NCBI RefSeq assembly: GCF_030272615.1
Contig: NC_081407.1
Coordinates: 262,680,574-262,744,573 of the forward strand
Source of the DNA: Cryptomeria japonica
Lineage: Eukaryota; Streptophyta; Pinopsida; Cupressales; Cupressaceae
Reading direction: 5' to 3'
Length of the DNA stretch: 64,000 nt
Shown: piece after piece, positions 1 through 12,273 of the stretch
Position numbering within the stretch: the first letter of the stretch is position 1
Layout: each line of letters begins with the position of its first letter
Program-made: the position numbers and the translations under genes
Notes under the pieces: generated by a model
What the model saw: only the letters and a program-made list of their open reading frames with translations
What the model was told of the DNA's origin: nothing
Database searches by the model: none

Positions 1-859
1 ATTCCCCATAAACCCTCTTTAACCTGCATCACCTCCAGTCTATCATAGGCCCATTGGACCTTTCCTTTCACACTGGGTATTTCGTTAAGGAAATATAAGG
101 CCAAGCAAATAAGAGGAGTTCCATATTTAAAAGTGTTCTTTTTATAATTCTTAATCTTCTTCAAATTGCTTATCAACTCATTAAGGAGGACTGTACATAG
201 ATCATACCTTTTTTCATCTTTCAAGATCTGATAAGCTGAGTATATAGCAGTATCGAAAACAGAGTTGTGTCTACTAGACTGGTAAACCTTGTATCCGACC
301 ACCATAGATGCAAACTTCACATCATTCTCCACAATGTCGTTTATGGTCATTTCTATGTTGACAAATTTGGAACTAGTAGTAGCTATCACTGTGTCATTCA
401 ATACTTTCCTCAAGCTAGGTACTTCACCAGTTTCACTGAGGCATGTCACGACTTAGATTGCTTGTTTGGTAATCTTGTGGGGCCTGTCAATCCATATAAA
501 CTCATCATGAACTCGACTGAGAATGTACCGAATCCACTCTGCTTCGTCAAACAATGAAAAATGAAAGAATTGTGAAAACCCTTGTCCTGAAGAACTTTGT
601 ACTCAGATTTGAGGTATTCCAAACTATCTGCCAAGTGATTATTATTCAGGTTCAACATATATGTGTTACCAAGCTCCTAGAGATCACAGTGGATGTATGC
701 CCTAATATCATCATTGTGAAGCATGTCATAGGGTACCGATGAAAATGCACCTTCCAGATCATTTTCAATAGACTTAAAAGGTTGTTTCTTGAATAAAGGC
801 ATGGCCCTATCCTTAATCTCTACGACCAATGGGGTAGCAATACTAGAAACTGACACCAT
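1..859 (-). pseudogene. ORF-A, unrecognised retroelement-borne protein, copy 1 (partial, broken)
   Basis: The frame begins MVSVSSIATPLVVEIKDRAM at 859, reads to a TAG at 677-679, continues in frame to 446, then shifts frame once near 446-470 and stays open to the window edge through ASMVVGYKVYQSSRHNSVF and LICLALYFLNEIPSVKGKVQ. The same segments align by eye with the plus-strand copy at 30098-30520 and 50330-51100 (for example FLNEIPSV against FLNELPRL), which supports a real protein family. I do not recognise the function. The motif style (a hydrophobic helix followed by LISNLKKIKN) recalls plant mobile-domain or 'transposon protein' families, as inference only. A leader of about 390 bases (860-1250) separates it from gag. 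Confidence 0.55.
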
Positions 860-1250
860 TTTGAATTTAGGGTTTGCGGAAACAGATTGTCAGAATAGAT
901 AAATACCTTGATTTGTAATCGAGCGCTAAAATTCACTTTAGAATCACTAAAATCGTTGAATCACTTCTCTCTCCTTCTCTACACTAATACCTTGATTGCA
1001 TTGTGACAAAGAAGCTATCAAATGCCTTTTTAACCTTCTAAAACCTAATTTTCCATTGCAATAAATGTTGCAACCAGTTACCATGATTTTCACAGAGTCG
1101 CTTACCGAAGCACCAATTCTTCTCTAAAACTTCCAGATAACATCTGCACATATGATTTAAGCCTTTTGCAACTTTTCAGAATTGATTGCAAATCACCGAA
1201 GAGGGGGTTCTTAGAATTTGCATGAAAAGTTCCCCCTAAGGCATAAAGCC

Positions 1251-2440
1251 CTAGTTACCGGATGAAGGTCGTACACCGGATTCGGGTGCGGATCCATTTT
1301 TTGCTTTAGATTCATCTTTTCTGACCCACATCTTCTCATGCTTGTTTCTAATCTCTTCCACCTTTGTCTTTCCCTTCTCATCTGATTTATTCTTGTCTAT
1401 CGAGGCATTGTTCTTGCTTCTGCAATACTTTGCAATATGATTGGTTTTGTTACATACACGACAAACAACATTTCTCTACATAGGTTTGAAGTTCATCTGA
1501 TTTGGTCTCATCCTGCACTGGTTAGAGATATATCCAAACATCCCACAAGCATAGCATCTCTTATTTTGGAAGTTATTCATTATTGCTCTACACATATTTG
1601 ACTTTTGACCAAAATTATTGTATATGAAACATTGACCGGTAAAGGTAGGAGCTTTATTCATGTTGTTCATTCCATTATTCATCCTACTTCTACATTGATT
1701 CACCATATGACTAAATTTATTGCAATTAAAGCATCTACCATTGAATTTATGAGAATTAGGTTGTCTTACTGAATAATTCTTGCTCTTCTTCTAATCAGGT
1801 TTTGCATTTTCTCATCTAGATTTGGAGGATTCACCTTTCTCAAATCCAATTCCTCGCATGTCCTTTCCATGTCTCTAAATTTCCAACATCTCATCAAGCC
1901 TTGCTGAGATAGCTTTGAATTTGTCTTTGTAGTCATTAGCAATAGCAATTTCATCCCTTAAGGTAGCAATTTGTCTTTCAAGTTCTTCACCATTATTGCT
2001 TGATTGTATCAACTCAAGCTTCAACTGATCATTCTCATAGGTAAGCCTGAATTATTCATCAACTCTTTCCGTCAATGATTGTGCCAGATTCTCTTCATTT
2101 TTCTTCTGGTCCTCAATCTCCTTAGTCAACCTCATCATAGTGGATTGCATCTCATTCTCCAAGGCAACATTCTCTCTTTCAAGCTTGTTAACTTAATCAT
2201 CTTTATCCTGGTATTGCATGATCTGATCTTCTTTCTCCTTGAACTCGTCCATCAATTCTTTCCTGTTGTCTCTTCAAGTGTTCTCTTGATCCTTCAAGTC
2301 ATTAATGAAATCATCAGCAACATTCAGATTTTTCTTTAAGGTACAGATCTCATTTCTTTCTACATCAAGATCCTCAAGTGCCACACTGAGCTATCTCTCA
2401 AAACTGAAATCCGTTGATTCAATCTCTCGGACCTTCCTCA
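1251..2440 (-). pseudogene. Broken gag: coiled coil plus four CCHC zinc-knuckle positions
   Basis: The reading frame starts inside the primer site and changes frame at least once near 1710-1770. The first part (about 2440-1770) is a charged heptad-rich coiled coil. Four knuckle positions follow: CFNCNKFSHMVNQC (intact CX2CX4HX4C, about 1685-1730), one with Cys-2 changed to Tyr and His to Gln (about 1600-1640), CYACGMFGYISNQC with His changed to Tyr (about 1510-1555), and CRVCNKTNHIAKYC (intact, about 1423-1465). An in-frame TAG lies at about 1474 and the terminal TAG at 1251. Gag binds RNA and builds the particle; copia gags normally have one knuckle. Broken and probably inactive. Confidence 0.65.
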
Positions 2441-2468
2441 AGTGGTTAAGCTTCCTCTTAGGAACTAG

Positions 2469-2480
2469 GCTCTGATACCA
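2469..2480 (-). other. Primer binding site, tRNA-iMet type
   Basis: The minus strand reads TGGTATCAGAGC, the standard complement of the initiator-Met tRNA 3' end used by plant copia elements. It lies four bases inside the LTR. Confidence 0.8.
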
Positions 2481-2484
2481 ATTA

Positions 2485-3089
2485 TGGAATCAAGGATCAC
2501 TGAGAAAGGGGGTGAATCAGTGATCTACCAGTTTTCAGATTTTCAAATTTAACTTTAAACAACTAGAAGCAAACAGATGAAACTGAAATGCAGAAACATA
2601 GAACAAACAACCACAAAAGCATAACACTAGATTTTTACGTGGAAACCCAAATGGTAAAAACCACAGTGGGATTTGAACCCACAATATTATTCCACTATGG
2701 CTAGTAGCAAAATAATATTACAATATGGGAATGCACAAGCATTCAGGCACATTGCCTAGAGCTCACTGCTCAATTACAATAACCTGAAAGGCTACAACCC
2801 TCAAGGAAGGCTTGCTGCCTTACAAACTAGTTACAGTGATGAATTACAGTGAATGAACTCTAAAATAGCATCTAAAATGCCTGGATGAGTTCCAATTGAG
2901 TGCTAAATATACTGATTGGATCACCTTCTTTGTTCTACTCTGTTCTGCCATATTCATAGTCCCAGTCAACTTCTAGATCAAGAATGCACATGTGAAACTA
3001 TGCTACAATTGATTCTTGATCACCACTCACTCACATACAATTATATCATACACCAAAAAGATCATCCACACCAAACTTATATACCAACA
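2485..3089 (-). repeat. 5' LTR of ORF-A element copy 1
   Basis: The segment has TG...CA ends (minus strand begins TGTTGGTATATAAG) and stops four bases before the primer site. It contains the block GTGGAAACCC...ACCACAGTGGG and the G-tract AAAGGGGGTGAATCAG that recur in other LTRs of this window. The outer boundary rests on the CA terminus alone, because the partner LTR is not in the window. Confidence 0.6.
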
Positions 3090-3811
3090 ATCACAAAATA
3101 GGTCATTTACCATGTCGACTTGCTAGTGTAACGTGTAGTCACATGTCGACTTGATCGGACCATAAAAGATAAGTGTGGATCATCAAAAAAATAATTAAAT
3201 GATTTTTCCAAGTCATCCCAATTAGTGATCCCAAAATGATACAATGCACCGCAATCACCAAAAAGCTTCTGAACCCAAAACTGCTCGCTTCTTCCTAAAA
3301 TACCAGTTAACAGGCTACCGATTAACACTTGCTTCCGAATAAGAATAATTACGACCACTAGATCAAATCTCAAAGAAGAGTTGCTAGCAATGACAAGCCT
3401 AAACCAATAATCAGCCATCAAAAACTACCAGATGAGTGTCGATTGCCAACATATAATATCAAAAAGAAGTGTTGGGAGACCAATGCCAATCTTTCGACCA
3501 AAGCCTCGGAGAATGAATACCAATTTTGTGTAGCATATTTAGAGGCAGAGCAGAGAGTACAAGCTCAAATGTCTATTGATCTGGTCAAGCAAGGTGAAAC
3601 TGGGTCTGTAAATCTTCCCAAGAGTGAATATTCATAGTGGTATGAGAAAAAGGGTCATAGGAGTATAGATGATGCATTTATGAAAATGCAGAGCATGCAC
3701 TCCAGGGACATGAACCAAAGGGAGCCCTTGAACATGAATGAGAGGTGGCCACCAAATATTGTGCTGGTTGAAAGAAAGGCCATCACGAAATCCCGAACCA
3801 TCCCAACGAAT
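3090..3811 (+). other. Unassigned stretch with a possible captured gene fragment
   Basis: From 3443 to about 3790 the plus strand is open except for one TAG at 3635-3637. It begins MPTYNIKKKCWETNANL and continues in the same frame after the stop as WYEKKGHRSIDDAFMKM. The composition is charged and protein-like, but I recognise no family. The frame then runs into antisense LINE sequence near 3812, so only 3443-3790 is considered. The flank 3090-3442 shows nothing supportable. It could be a captured exon or a relic of another element. Confidence 0.2.
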
Positions 3812-5271
3812 CTAGGGATTCATAGCTTCCCAGGCACGCCAAATTCTTTTAGCAACAAAAGTTCCTTGAATGTACATTGCATCTTTCATAAGAAGAAGGG
3901 TTTGAAATAAAATCCCATTCCAAGCCAGCCTATTAACTTGGTGTTCTGAAGAAATATAATTATGGAGCAACACTTTCCATGCTTCATTGCCAGAAATAGC
4001 TCTAATCACCCATTTGGCACAGAGGACTAAACCTTGTTTCTAAGTAGACAAGAGGCCAAGTCCTCTAGAGTCCCGAGGGAGACAACATAAATCTCAAGTG
4101 ACTCTGTGAAAGCCATGATGATCTGCGCCATTGGCTTATAAAAGGTCCCTCGAGAGCTTCTCCAATTTATAATAAGATGCTCTAGAAGGAGCCCAACACG
4201 AGGAGTAATAAAATGAGTAGCTACAAGAACTTTTGAACAAATTTGGAATTTACTAGCCAAATAAAGAGGCTTGGTAATCCAGTAAGCAAGCTTCTTTTCG
4301 ATTCTTGCAAGCACCACATTCTAAATAGAAACAAAAGACCATTGAAAGGAAAAGGGAATGCCCAGGAAACGGAAAATTTCCCTATACTGAATCCATTTCC
4401 AACCAAACTAGAGCAGCCAAGGAGGGGTTGGAAGGAAAGAATCCTTATAACTCTAGGTTTTGTGTCATTAAATAGCTGACCTAGAGGCTAAGTAAAAAAT
4501 GTCTAGACAATGAAGGGCTTCTTTAACATTATTCTCCTCTTCAAGAAGAGGGAGAAATGAATCATCTACAAAATGTCCATTAACAAGCTGAGAAGGTGAC
4601 TCAAGCAAGGAAATCCCCCTGACATGACAAGCAAAAATGGCAGAGGCAAGAAAATACCCAAAACCTTCAGCAACAAGCACATACAAGGAAGGTGCAAGAG
4701 GGCAACCTTGGTAGATGGATCTGTGAAGGCGAAAAGATGAAGATTGGCAACCATTAATGGTGATGTAGGTAGAAGAATCACCAAAAAGTATTTGCATAGA
4801 CTGAATGAAGCAAGGACTAAACCCTAGAGATTTAAGCATAGCAAGAATAAAAGGCCATTCAATGCAATCATTAGCTTTAGCAAAATCAATTTTAAGGAAG
4901 ATGGATTTTTGCAAAGAGTGTCGATCCCATTCCATGCCTTCCCAAACCACAATAATATTATCTAGAATAAACTTGGATTTAATAAAACTAGTTTTCTTAG
5001 GGCGCAAAATCTGTAGAAGCAAATGTTTGATTTTGAGTGCTAAGACTTTTGCAATTATCTTATAGGAGATATTGAGCAAGGTAATTGGCCACCAATTACA
5101 AATGTCCTTCAGATCATGAGTTTTGGGAATGAAATTGATATTCCCCTTGTTGATAATTGGCCCCAAATAATGGGAATGAAAATCCTCTAAGAAGACCTTA
5201 TGCAGGTCTGTACTAACATAGGGCCATAACACCTTGTAAAAATCGCAAGGGAACCAATCAAAACAAGGCAC
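3812..5271 (-). pseudogene. LINE reverse transcriptase (RVT_1), truncated
   Basis: The open piece 5271-4468 covers the fingers and palm: NFIPKTHDLKDICNWWPI, then FLKIDFAKANDCIEW (motif A, normally with D-A-F-D), YQGCPLAPSLYVLVAE (motif B) and NGHFVDDSF (motif C, FVDD around 4560-4580). Thumb-region remnants continue in shifting frames (4406-4221, 4317-4027, 4009-3812). Product: LINE RT, inactive through frameshifts and loss of the 3' end. Stretches between 5272 and 5950 encode the RT N-terminus in broken frames. Confidence 0.85.
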
Positions 5272-5954
5272 TTTGTCATCTGCTATAAAAAAACCAGCTT
5301 CCTTAAGATCCTCAAGAGTGAGAAATTAGTCACAAAACACTTTTTGAGAATTAGAGAGCTGAACATGAGTATCTACCAAGCATTCTTGTAGAGCATGATT
5401 GCGTACAAGATAATTTTCCTACACTGTAAACACCTTCTCATAATATCTGACAAAAGAATGAAGAATATCTGGAAGCTTGAAGAGAACCGAATGTCGTTAT
5501 TTAATTTTCTTAATACCTGGAGAGGAATGACAATCTCTGAGAGCTAGAAAAAATTCTTTAGAAGAAAGATCACCAACCTTAAGCCAATGTAATCAGGCTT
5601 TAATTTGCGCTCCTCTTGTAGCATGAGATTCTGCAATTTGTTTTTGGTGCCTGAGTTGAACCTATTACTTGGGGCTAAAGGTATTTGTCATCAAAGCTTC
5701 AGTAGTAGACTTCAAGGCTCTAGTTGTGGCCTCAGAGGACCGCCTGCGGTACATGGCCAACTGTCTACCATAGATGCAAAGGAAGCATGTGGTGCATTGG
5801 ATAGCATCATTCCACCACATAATCCAACTAGTAAGATGAGTAGGACGAGTCTGAAGATTCCAAACCCACTAGATATGGGATACTGTGGGAGGATAACTCA
5901 ATAAAAAAGTATTGAGAAAAATTGTGTTTTCAAAACATGCCTACATCTTGGTAA

Positions 5955-6694
5955 TCATTCAATGCTAAATTTCATGGGAAAGTGATCGGATAGGGTGACC
6001 TCTGCAAGCAGTAAAACTGGAAGAGATTTATTTTCCCCAAAAGAAAAAAAGGATTGTGCAGTAATCTTGACATGATCAAGGCATTTAAAAATCCTGTTAG
6101 GGACAACTCTATAATTACACCAAGTGTGCCAGACACCCTGAGAAGGGCGACGGGAAGTATTGGGATAAAAAAGGCCCAATTTATTGCGCATGTGAAACCA
6201 AGCTTCATGTTCGCTATCTATCCAACAGAAAGGCAGAATGCCATCTTTATCGGAAGCCACTTCAACCATATTAAAATCCCCACACAAAACCCAACTAGCA
6301 AGTGGCAAGGAATTAACAATCTACTACCACAAGGAAGATCGCTCCACAATATCATTGGAAGCATAAATATTAATGATCCTTAATGATTATCGATAGACAT
6401 GAGGACCCACACCACCCACTGAGTGGCATCTAACCTATGGTCAACAATAGCAGAAAGCCAACGTGGTGAGAGAAAAGTGACAACACCTCCTCGGCCAACT
6501 TCGTGTTCTGAAGCAAAAACTAGGGCATCTGGCCATATCACATGACATGCAACAACCAATTTGAAAGCTAAAATTTTAACTTCTTGAAGGCAGAAAACAT
6601 CAATACTAGGATGAGCTTGTCTAATATTCTGCATGAAATATTTTCTGGTAAGGTCAGTAAGGCCTTGAACATTCCATAAAAAAAAATTCATCAT
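5955..6694 (-). pseudogene. LINE endonuclease domain (exonuclease-endonuclease-phosphatase fold)
   Basis: The piece 6694-6380 starts MMNFFLWNVQGL and contains FCLQEVKI, the N-terminal WN-G-QE signature. After a break, 6308-5955 contains WVLCGDFNMV (GDFN motif) and ends with LSDHFP, the SDH motif. These are the ordered active-site motifs of the AP-like endonuclease that nicks target DNA for target-primed reverse transcription. The domain is split by stops near 6380. Confidence 0.8.
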
Positions 6695-6973
6695 TCAAAG
6701 TCTTGCATTCCCTCTTCATCCTCAAGAGAGGAGAAGATATCCCACAAAAAGTTTGAAGCGGGTTGAAAACCAGGGTAAGAGTCCATTGAGATAATTCTGC
6801 ATTTATCGTGACCTTCACCTTCATTGCCGACCCATTTTTAGGACTCTAAGAATAGTGTAGCGAATAGGTGTGTTGGGTTGCAATAGCTAGAGCTGCATGA
6901 GGAGTATACACCCATGCAAAGCGGGAGCTACTCTCAATAGAACTCTTCCCCTTATCCGTGGGGTTTGAAACCT

Positions 6974-7735
6974 CTAGTTGCACGTATAAGTTGATGTTGT
7001 AACTAGAGTGGGCTTCGCAAAAGCTGTGAGTTGAGAAGAGGGTTGTGTCACAGTCGAAGCATATGGCTTGGGTTTATTCTTTCGACCGATAGTGGTCCAA
7101 CCATCCACAAGCTTGGGCTCTGAAGAGTGAGAAGAACCACCATCTTTTTGAGGAGGTTTGGCTCGAGGAGAAACAAGCATACAATCCTTAATCTTGTGAT
7201 TAGAGGATTGGCAGTGATAACACGTGTTGGGAAAATTTAAATACAACACACGCTGGGAAAAGCTATGACCACCAACCCGAATGTTAATGGTCTCCTTGAA
7301 ATCTTGACACAAATCAACTTCAATAGAAACCCCTTTTTGAGGTCAAGCATGAAAAAAATGGTTCGGCTCCATGCAAACCACCTTGCCAAGAGATTGGACA
7401 ATCATTTGTAGAAACGACCAGCAATGAAGAGGGAGACCGAGAATTTTGACTTAGACAAAGACCTTGAGCTTTTCTTCGTTGGAGAGTGTAAAGTCTTGAG
7501 ACCATGGTTGAAAAACTAACAAAGAAGACCACACAAATTAGTGACCATGTTTGAGGACACCCTCAACATGAGTAGGGTTTGAAAAGTGAAACAAAAAAGA
7601 CTTTGGTAAGATTTTGGACGCCATCAATCTAAACCCCATGAGGGGCCCAAGCTTTGGCAACCCAATCACAAAGCATGGTTTTGAGGTGGAACCCTCCCCA
7701 CAAGATAACCAATCAAAGTATACTTTTGAATCCAT
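6974..7735 (-). pseudogene. LINE ORF1, gag-like RNA-binding protein with CCHC knuckle
   Basis: The N-terminal piece (7735-7538, MDSKVYFDWLSCGEG) resembles the DUF4283-type domain of plant LINE ORF1. After frameshifts the C-terminal piece (7312-6974) has CYHCQSSNHKIKDC, a complete CX2CX4HX4C knuckle, followed by a basic Pro/Ser-rich tail. The protein would package LINE RNA. It is broken around 7320-7537. Open sequence upstream to 8018 may be the 5' end, but its frame is uncertain. Confidence 0.6.
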
Positions 7736-8062
7736 TCACGTGCACTATCAAGATCTTGTAATGGTTTCATAACATCAAGGGTAACAAAAATAGTAGCTCA
7801 TGAAACACTTTCAGAATGAACTTGCGAGGGCGTTTGTCCGGGTGAACCATGGTCTCCAGATGCCAAAGCACTAACCCATATCTCTGTTGGACTAGGAATG
7901 GCCAAAGCCATAATAAAAGGCTAAAAAATCCCATAATAAATGCGGTATGACAACCAAAAAGCTCCCTAGGAAGACAAACAGTACATAGAAAGCAAGAAAG
8001 CCCCAGCAGAGCAACCATAATTATTTATTTAAATTTAAATTATATAAAATATTATTTGACAT

Positions 8063-8089
8063 TATATATATATATATATATATATATAG
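8063..8089. repeat. (TA)n microsatellite
   Basis: About thirteen TA units follow an AT-rich tract just beyond the 5' end of the minus-strand LINE. Confidence 0.9.
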
Positions 8090-9189
8090 TAATACAATAA
8101 ATCATAAAAAGTAACAAATAACAAAATTTCTATTATTTTTGTAAATTAAATAGCCACAATGAAGAAAAATGAAGATATGAAACATGGCATAATCTTGATG
8201 TATGATGGTATGAGAAGGAATAACATAGAGACTTAATCCTTTTTCATGACCCATCATGAAAATCTATTTCAGCCTCCACATATAGAATGACTATATGAAA
8301 TAATTGAGGTATTGTATACCCTCTTCCATTGTCAAACCGAATGAAAAGACATATGTATGAGAGATTATGTATTTATTTTCTTTTTTATCATAATATAATG
8401 GTTAATCTATCCTTCATTGAATGATATATCCTTGTTCACACATTTACATCTCTTTGAAAATGCAGACACAATACCGACACCTAAATTACATAAGCATATC
8501 ACCTATATATACAAATCATCAACCTTGATAACAAGGTCGGCTAAAACCTCAACCCTTAACTCGTAATTACAAAAATTGCATTACACGATATAAAGATCAA
8601 CCACCAGACCACTATTATGATTTACATTACATAGCATGGATATAATTGAAATTCCCAAATGATTACATCCACCAAAAAACCCGCCAAGATCAATCGCAAC
8701 ACGCTACACCACCAAAAATACTGCATAACATGCAAATAATCACTGATTCATAAAAATCACCAAAAACTCACACAATGATAAATGCGGATCGACAAAACAA
8801 ATACGACAAGACTAGGAAACACCAACAAGCATGTCAGAATCATCCGGAATAGTTTCACCAATACCTCTTTCCAAATCTTCATCGGTCAACGTCTCAAAGC
8901 TCAAGAACACAACCAATCAGTAACTGTCACGAGGAAAGATAAATTGCGGAGCACAAAATCAAAAACCATCTGAAATGAAGATACACAAGATCATCCCAAT
9001 CAATAATCCAAAGTCTCAGCACAAGATCTGATCACACCGGAATATACCAGAGGAAATACCATATTTTGCAAAACAGTGATCAACACAACCAAACTACAAA
9101 ACCGGACCAAAAACTCTTCCCAAACTCACTGGAATAACTCACAAGAATATGTTGACATCAATGACAACAACATATCCTAGCAGCAGAAA
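8090..9189. other. AT-rich stretch without genes; possible LTR remnant at its right end
   Basis: No coding signal is seen. The right part ends near 9172 with sequence whose minus strand starts TGTTGTTGTCATTG. This resembles the TGTTG...CATTGATGTCAA starts of other minus-strand LTRs here, so it may be an old solo LTR. I could not define the left boundary or a target duplication. Confidence 0.3.
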
Positions 9190-9199
9190 TGAAAAACCA

Positions 9200-10188
9200 A
9201 ATCCAACAAGCAGCTCCTGTGTATTTTCTTAAGGAATTTGATGCCCTCTCGCATTAGTTTCTTTGGAGTGGTACCTTGCAAAATTCCAAATGGAACCCAA
9301 TTAAGTGGGAACTTGTTTGTCGGCCTCAGAAGGAGGGGGGTCTTGGTGTCCGTTCTGCTATTCTAAGTGGATAGGCTCTTGCTGCTAAGTTATATTGGCG
9401 TTGGTACACTAGTCAACATCAACTTTGGGCTTAGATTCTCATGCATAATTATTTACCTGGAGTTGATTATTTGGATGTTACTTAGTATCCTCTAAAGGGA
9501 AGTGGGTCTATGGTTTGGAAGACTTTAAAGACTGGTGCTCATCTATTCAAGAGGGGTCTCTTTGGATTTGCAACAGGGGCTCAAAGGCTCTCTTTTGGTC
9601 AGATTCTTGGGATGGTCATCCACCTCTTCTTTCCATGTATCCTCATTTGCAAGCTCTTTGTGATTGCTTCATTGCAACTGGGTGGGATAAGGTGGAGCAC
9701 TATAAGACTGCTCAACAATTTGGTCTGGTTGTTGGTTACAGATGGAAGGATTCTTCTGATTGGCCTCCAAGAGAGTCAGAGAGGGATCAAACTGAGTTGA
9801 ATCAGATTTTGGCTTCTAGAGTATGCAGTTCCTTGGGGGGACCTGATGCCCTAGCTTGGGGAAGTGAGGTGTCTGGAAAATATTTTGTCTTTGTAGGGTA
9901 CTTGGAGCTTAACAGACAACTGTTTGGTAATATTGAGGTGCCTTGGTGGAAGCAGGTTTGGAATAAATTTTCTTGGCCCAAATGTAATTTCTTTTTGTGG
10001 CTTGTGGCTCACAATTGTTGTCTTACCTGGGATAATCTCTGCAAGTGGGGCTTCCAAGTCCCATTGATGTGTGTTTTGTGTTCCAGTAGTGATGAATTTG
10101 TTTCTCCTCTTTTCTTTCAGTGCTCCTTTGCTAAGGAAATATGGCACTTTTGGTGGGGCATTTGGGGTCAGACTTGTTGTCATGTCTC
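9200..10188 (+). pseudogene. LINE RT C-terminus with zf-RVT domain
   Basis: The frame carries the post-RT WSGT...VCRPQKEGGLG signature and then a long open segment from 9515. This ends in the zinc-binding reverse-transcriptase module: WPKCNFFLWLVAHNCCLTWD, then CVLCSSSDEF and PLFFQCSFAKEIWHFW. The open frame reads about 20 further codons into the solo LTR at 10189, so its apparent C-terminus (RVGGGG) belongs to the insert. The true continuation is at 11403 and then 15166. Confidence 0.8.
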
Positions 10189-11402
10189 TATTAGGATAGC
10201 TGGTGGACAACTGAGAGTGGGGGGGGGGGGGTGAATCAGTTGTCAACAGATTATATTAATCAAACCACTTTATAAGCTTTAACCGAAGCACATAAACATT
10301 GAATACTGGAATAGCAGAAACAGATACCAGTAAACAATAAAACTTAATAATGAAATAGAGAATTAACACAATGCAACCATACCACATAACACCATGATTT
10401 GTACATGGAAAACCCAGTAAAGGGAAAAACCATGGTGGGAAGCCTACCCATAGTTAGATGATACTTCTATAGAAAGTATGTGATACAATAAGGGGCCTAC
10501 ACATGTAGAAAGGCACACTTCCTAGAGCGTACTTCTCATTACAAAGGAGTCTCATTGACTACAAAGAGGTTATAACCACCTCAATATAATTGGACACCAA
10601 TCCAAAAGTATGAACTGCCAGTGATAACATCTACCATTCCTGATTACAGTCCTAGTTAAGCTCAATACCGGAGGCCTTTGACCTCTTACATAAACCCAAT
10701 TTGATCACCCATGATCGACCAAATCTCCTTCGCATATGATATTTCATTCCACAACAACGAACATTACAACCACGATCTGCAATAAGATCTTACATCAATT
10801 TATACAAACCCTAAGGCCTAAACCAATTAGGTTGGCCACCTAAAAGATATTACAATAAGATCATTACATACATCCATATTACAATGATATGCCATGTCGA
10901 CTTTAGACCAAAACAACATTAACCAATCCATAAATCATCCTGGTAATGTGTAGAGAACACGTAACATGATACCGGTCCATAACCTAGATAGGTACTGGAC
11001 CTAATTAGATTCTCCAATCAGTCAATGCATGATCAAGGATCACCTTCTGCATTCTTGAATTCCATCTAAAAGCCGTACCAACACCACTTATGCATCCTGT
11101 CAAAGATTCTCAGAAAAAGCTCTACCGGTAAAACCATAAACCCTTATTGGTAAATGCTTACTACAGTGTATGATAGCATTCGATCATCAAGTCAATACCA
11201 ACTAGCCAAAACATACTCTAGAACCATCAAACCAAACATATTCCATTGATCTAAACAGTCGATAGTATCCAACTAATAGTCCCTTCTACCGGTAACACAA
11301 GTTCTTCTACCGGTAACCAAAATCTATCTATCGATAACCAACCATAATAGCTAGTGTTGACATCAATGACAAAACATAATCAATTCCTTCATATTGCCAA
11401 CA
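10189..11402 (-). repeat. Solo LTR, family L1 copy a, duplication GTCTC
   Basis: The boundaries are exact: GTCTC at 10184-10188 and again at 11403-11407. The minus strand begins TGTTGGCAATATG and ends CCTAATA (CA decayed to TA). It is the reverse complement of the plus-strand copy at 16418-17696. It carries the G-tract GAGAGTGGGGGGG next to GTGAATCAG and the GGAAAACCC...ACCATGGTGGG block. No internal region is present, so it arose by LTR-LTR recombination. Confidence 0.88.
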
Positions 11403-11461
11403 GTCTCTTCTTTGCCAGATCTCTGGGTGCATTGGGGTAAGTCCCATGTTAAAACCCCTTT

Positions 11462-12273
11462 TGATGTAGCCATAACTGGTAAAAACCCTCAAAAGAGTCA
11501 ACCGACTTATACAGCATGAGAGACACAATGCAAATAGAAAGAAAACATAACCAATTCATATAAATAGATCATATTCAAGCCATAGAACTTTCGGCAATCA
11601 TCCAATAATCATTAGATTATCATCAAAGAATATCCGGTAGTTAACCGGTTATATGCAGGCTTCAAGCCGGATACAATCCAACCGGGACTCTAAGAATCAA
11701 CTGGATCAGAACATATGAATCTCAATCCTTATTCTCAGTTCTATTTCCTTTTCCCCTACAAATGATTACATAACATCATATTTATACCCATCGGAACATA
11801 TCCGGGTTGGCCTCAAAATATTACATTCACCAATGCAAGAAAATGAAACATGTAATTAGGTCAGCCCTAAGATTTAAGAAATCTTTCCAGAAAATAACAA
11901 CCAAGTGATGTGGTTCAGCAGGAAGGTCGGCCACACACCAAAGAACATTGGACAAGACCAAAGATGGATCCAAATGCCAAGAATCGTGTCGAAAATGAAG
12001 GAAAACCAACCAATAAGCACAAGAACTATCCCGGGAACCCAAGAACAACCAATCGGAAGCAATAACTGACCAGAGAAGAACCCAAATGAACTAGAAACCT
12101 GGAATCAATCACATGAAACTGCCAGTAAAATACAAACAAGATCTACCATGAAAAACAAGCAACTACCGATACATACCGGTAAGAGTACTAAAACTGCACA
12201 AAGAACTAAACAAGAAAAGAAATGATTTTGGGTGATGCAAGATTGCTCATCGACCGGGGATGCTCCTGCATCA
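11462..12273 (-). repeat. 3' LTR of gag-protease element
   Basis: Plus-strand ends are TGATGTAGCC...CTCCTGCATCA. It pairs with 14355-15165 over its whole length with scattered substitutions. No purine-rich tract is visible immediately upstream of it on the minus strand. Confidence 0.88.

Larger units (their letters stand above)
1..3089 (-). mobile_element. LTR retroelement carrying multi-knuckle gag and ORF-A, copy 1 (3' part outside window)
   Basis: Read on the minus strand, the order is: an LTR (2485-3089), a tRNA-iMet primer site just inside it, a coiled-coil gag with four zinc-knuckle positions, a leader of about 390 bases, then an unrecognised ORF (ORF-A) that runs off the left edge. 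No protease, integrase or RT is seen between the primer site and the edge. A second element (27435-53700) has the same order on the plus strand, so the arrangement is not chance. I infer a non-autonomous element moved by enzymes from another copia element. The 3' LTR is outside the window. Confidence 0.65.
3812..8018 (-). mobile_element. LINE (non-LTR retrotransposon), minus strand, frameshifted
   Basis: On the minus strand the order is ORF1 with a zinc knuckle (about 7735-6974), an AP-type endonuclease (6694-5955) and a reverse transcriptase (5271 to about 3812). This is the layout of plant L1-type LINEs. Several frameshifts and stops separate the pieces. The 3' part (zf-RVT and RNase H) seen in the second LINE is missing, so this copy is truncated near 3812. 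No poly(A) tail or target duplication could be assigned. Confidence 0.8.

Noticed and set aside
9851-10246. 131-codon minus-strand ORF
   Set aside because: Antisense of the LINE zf-RVT frame and solo LTR start; no motif of its own.
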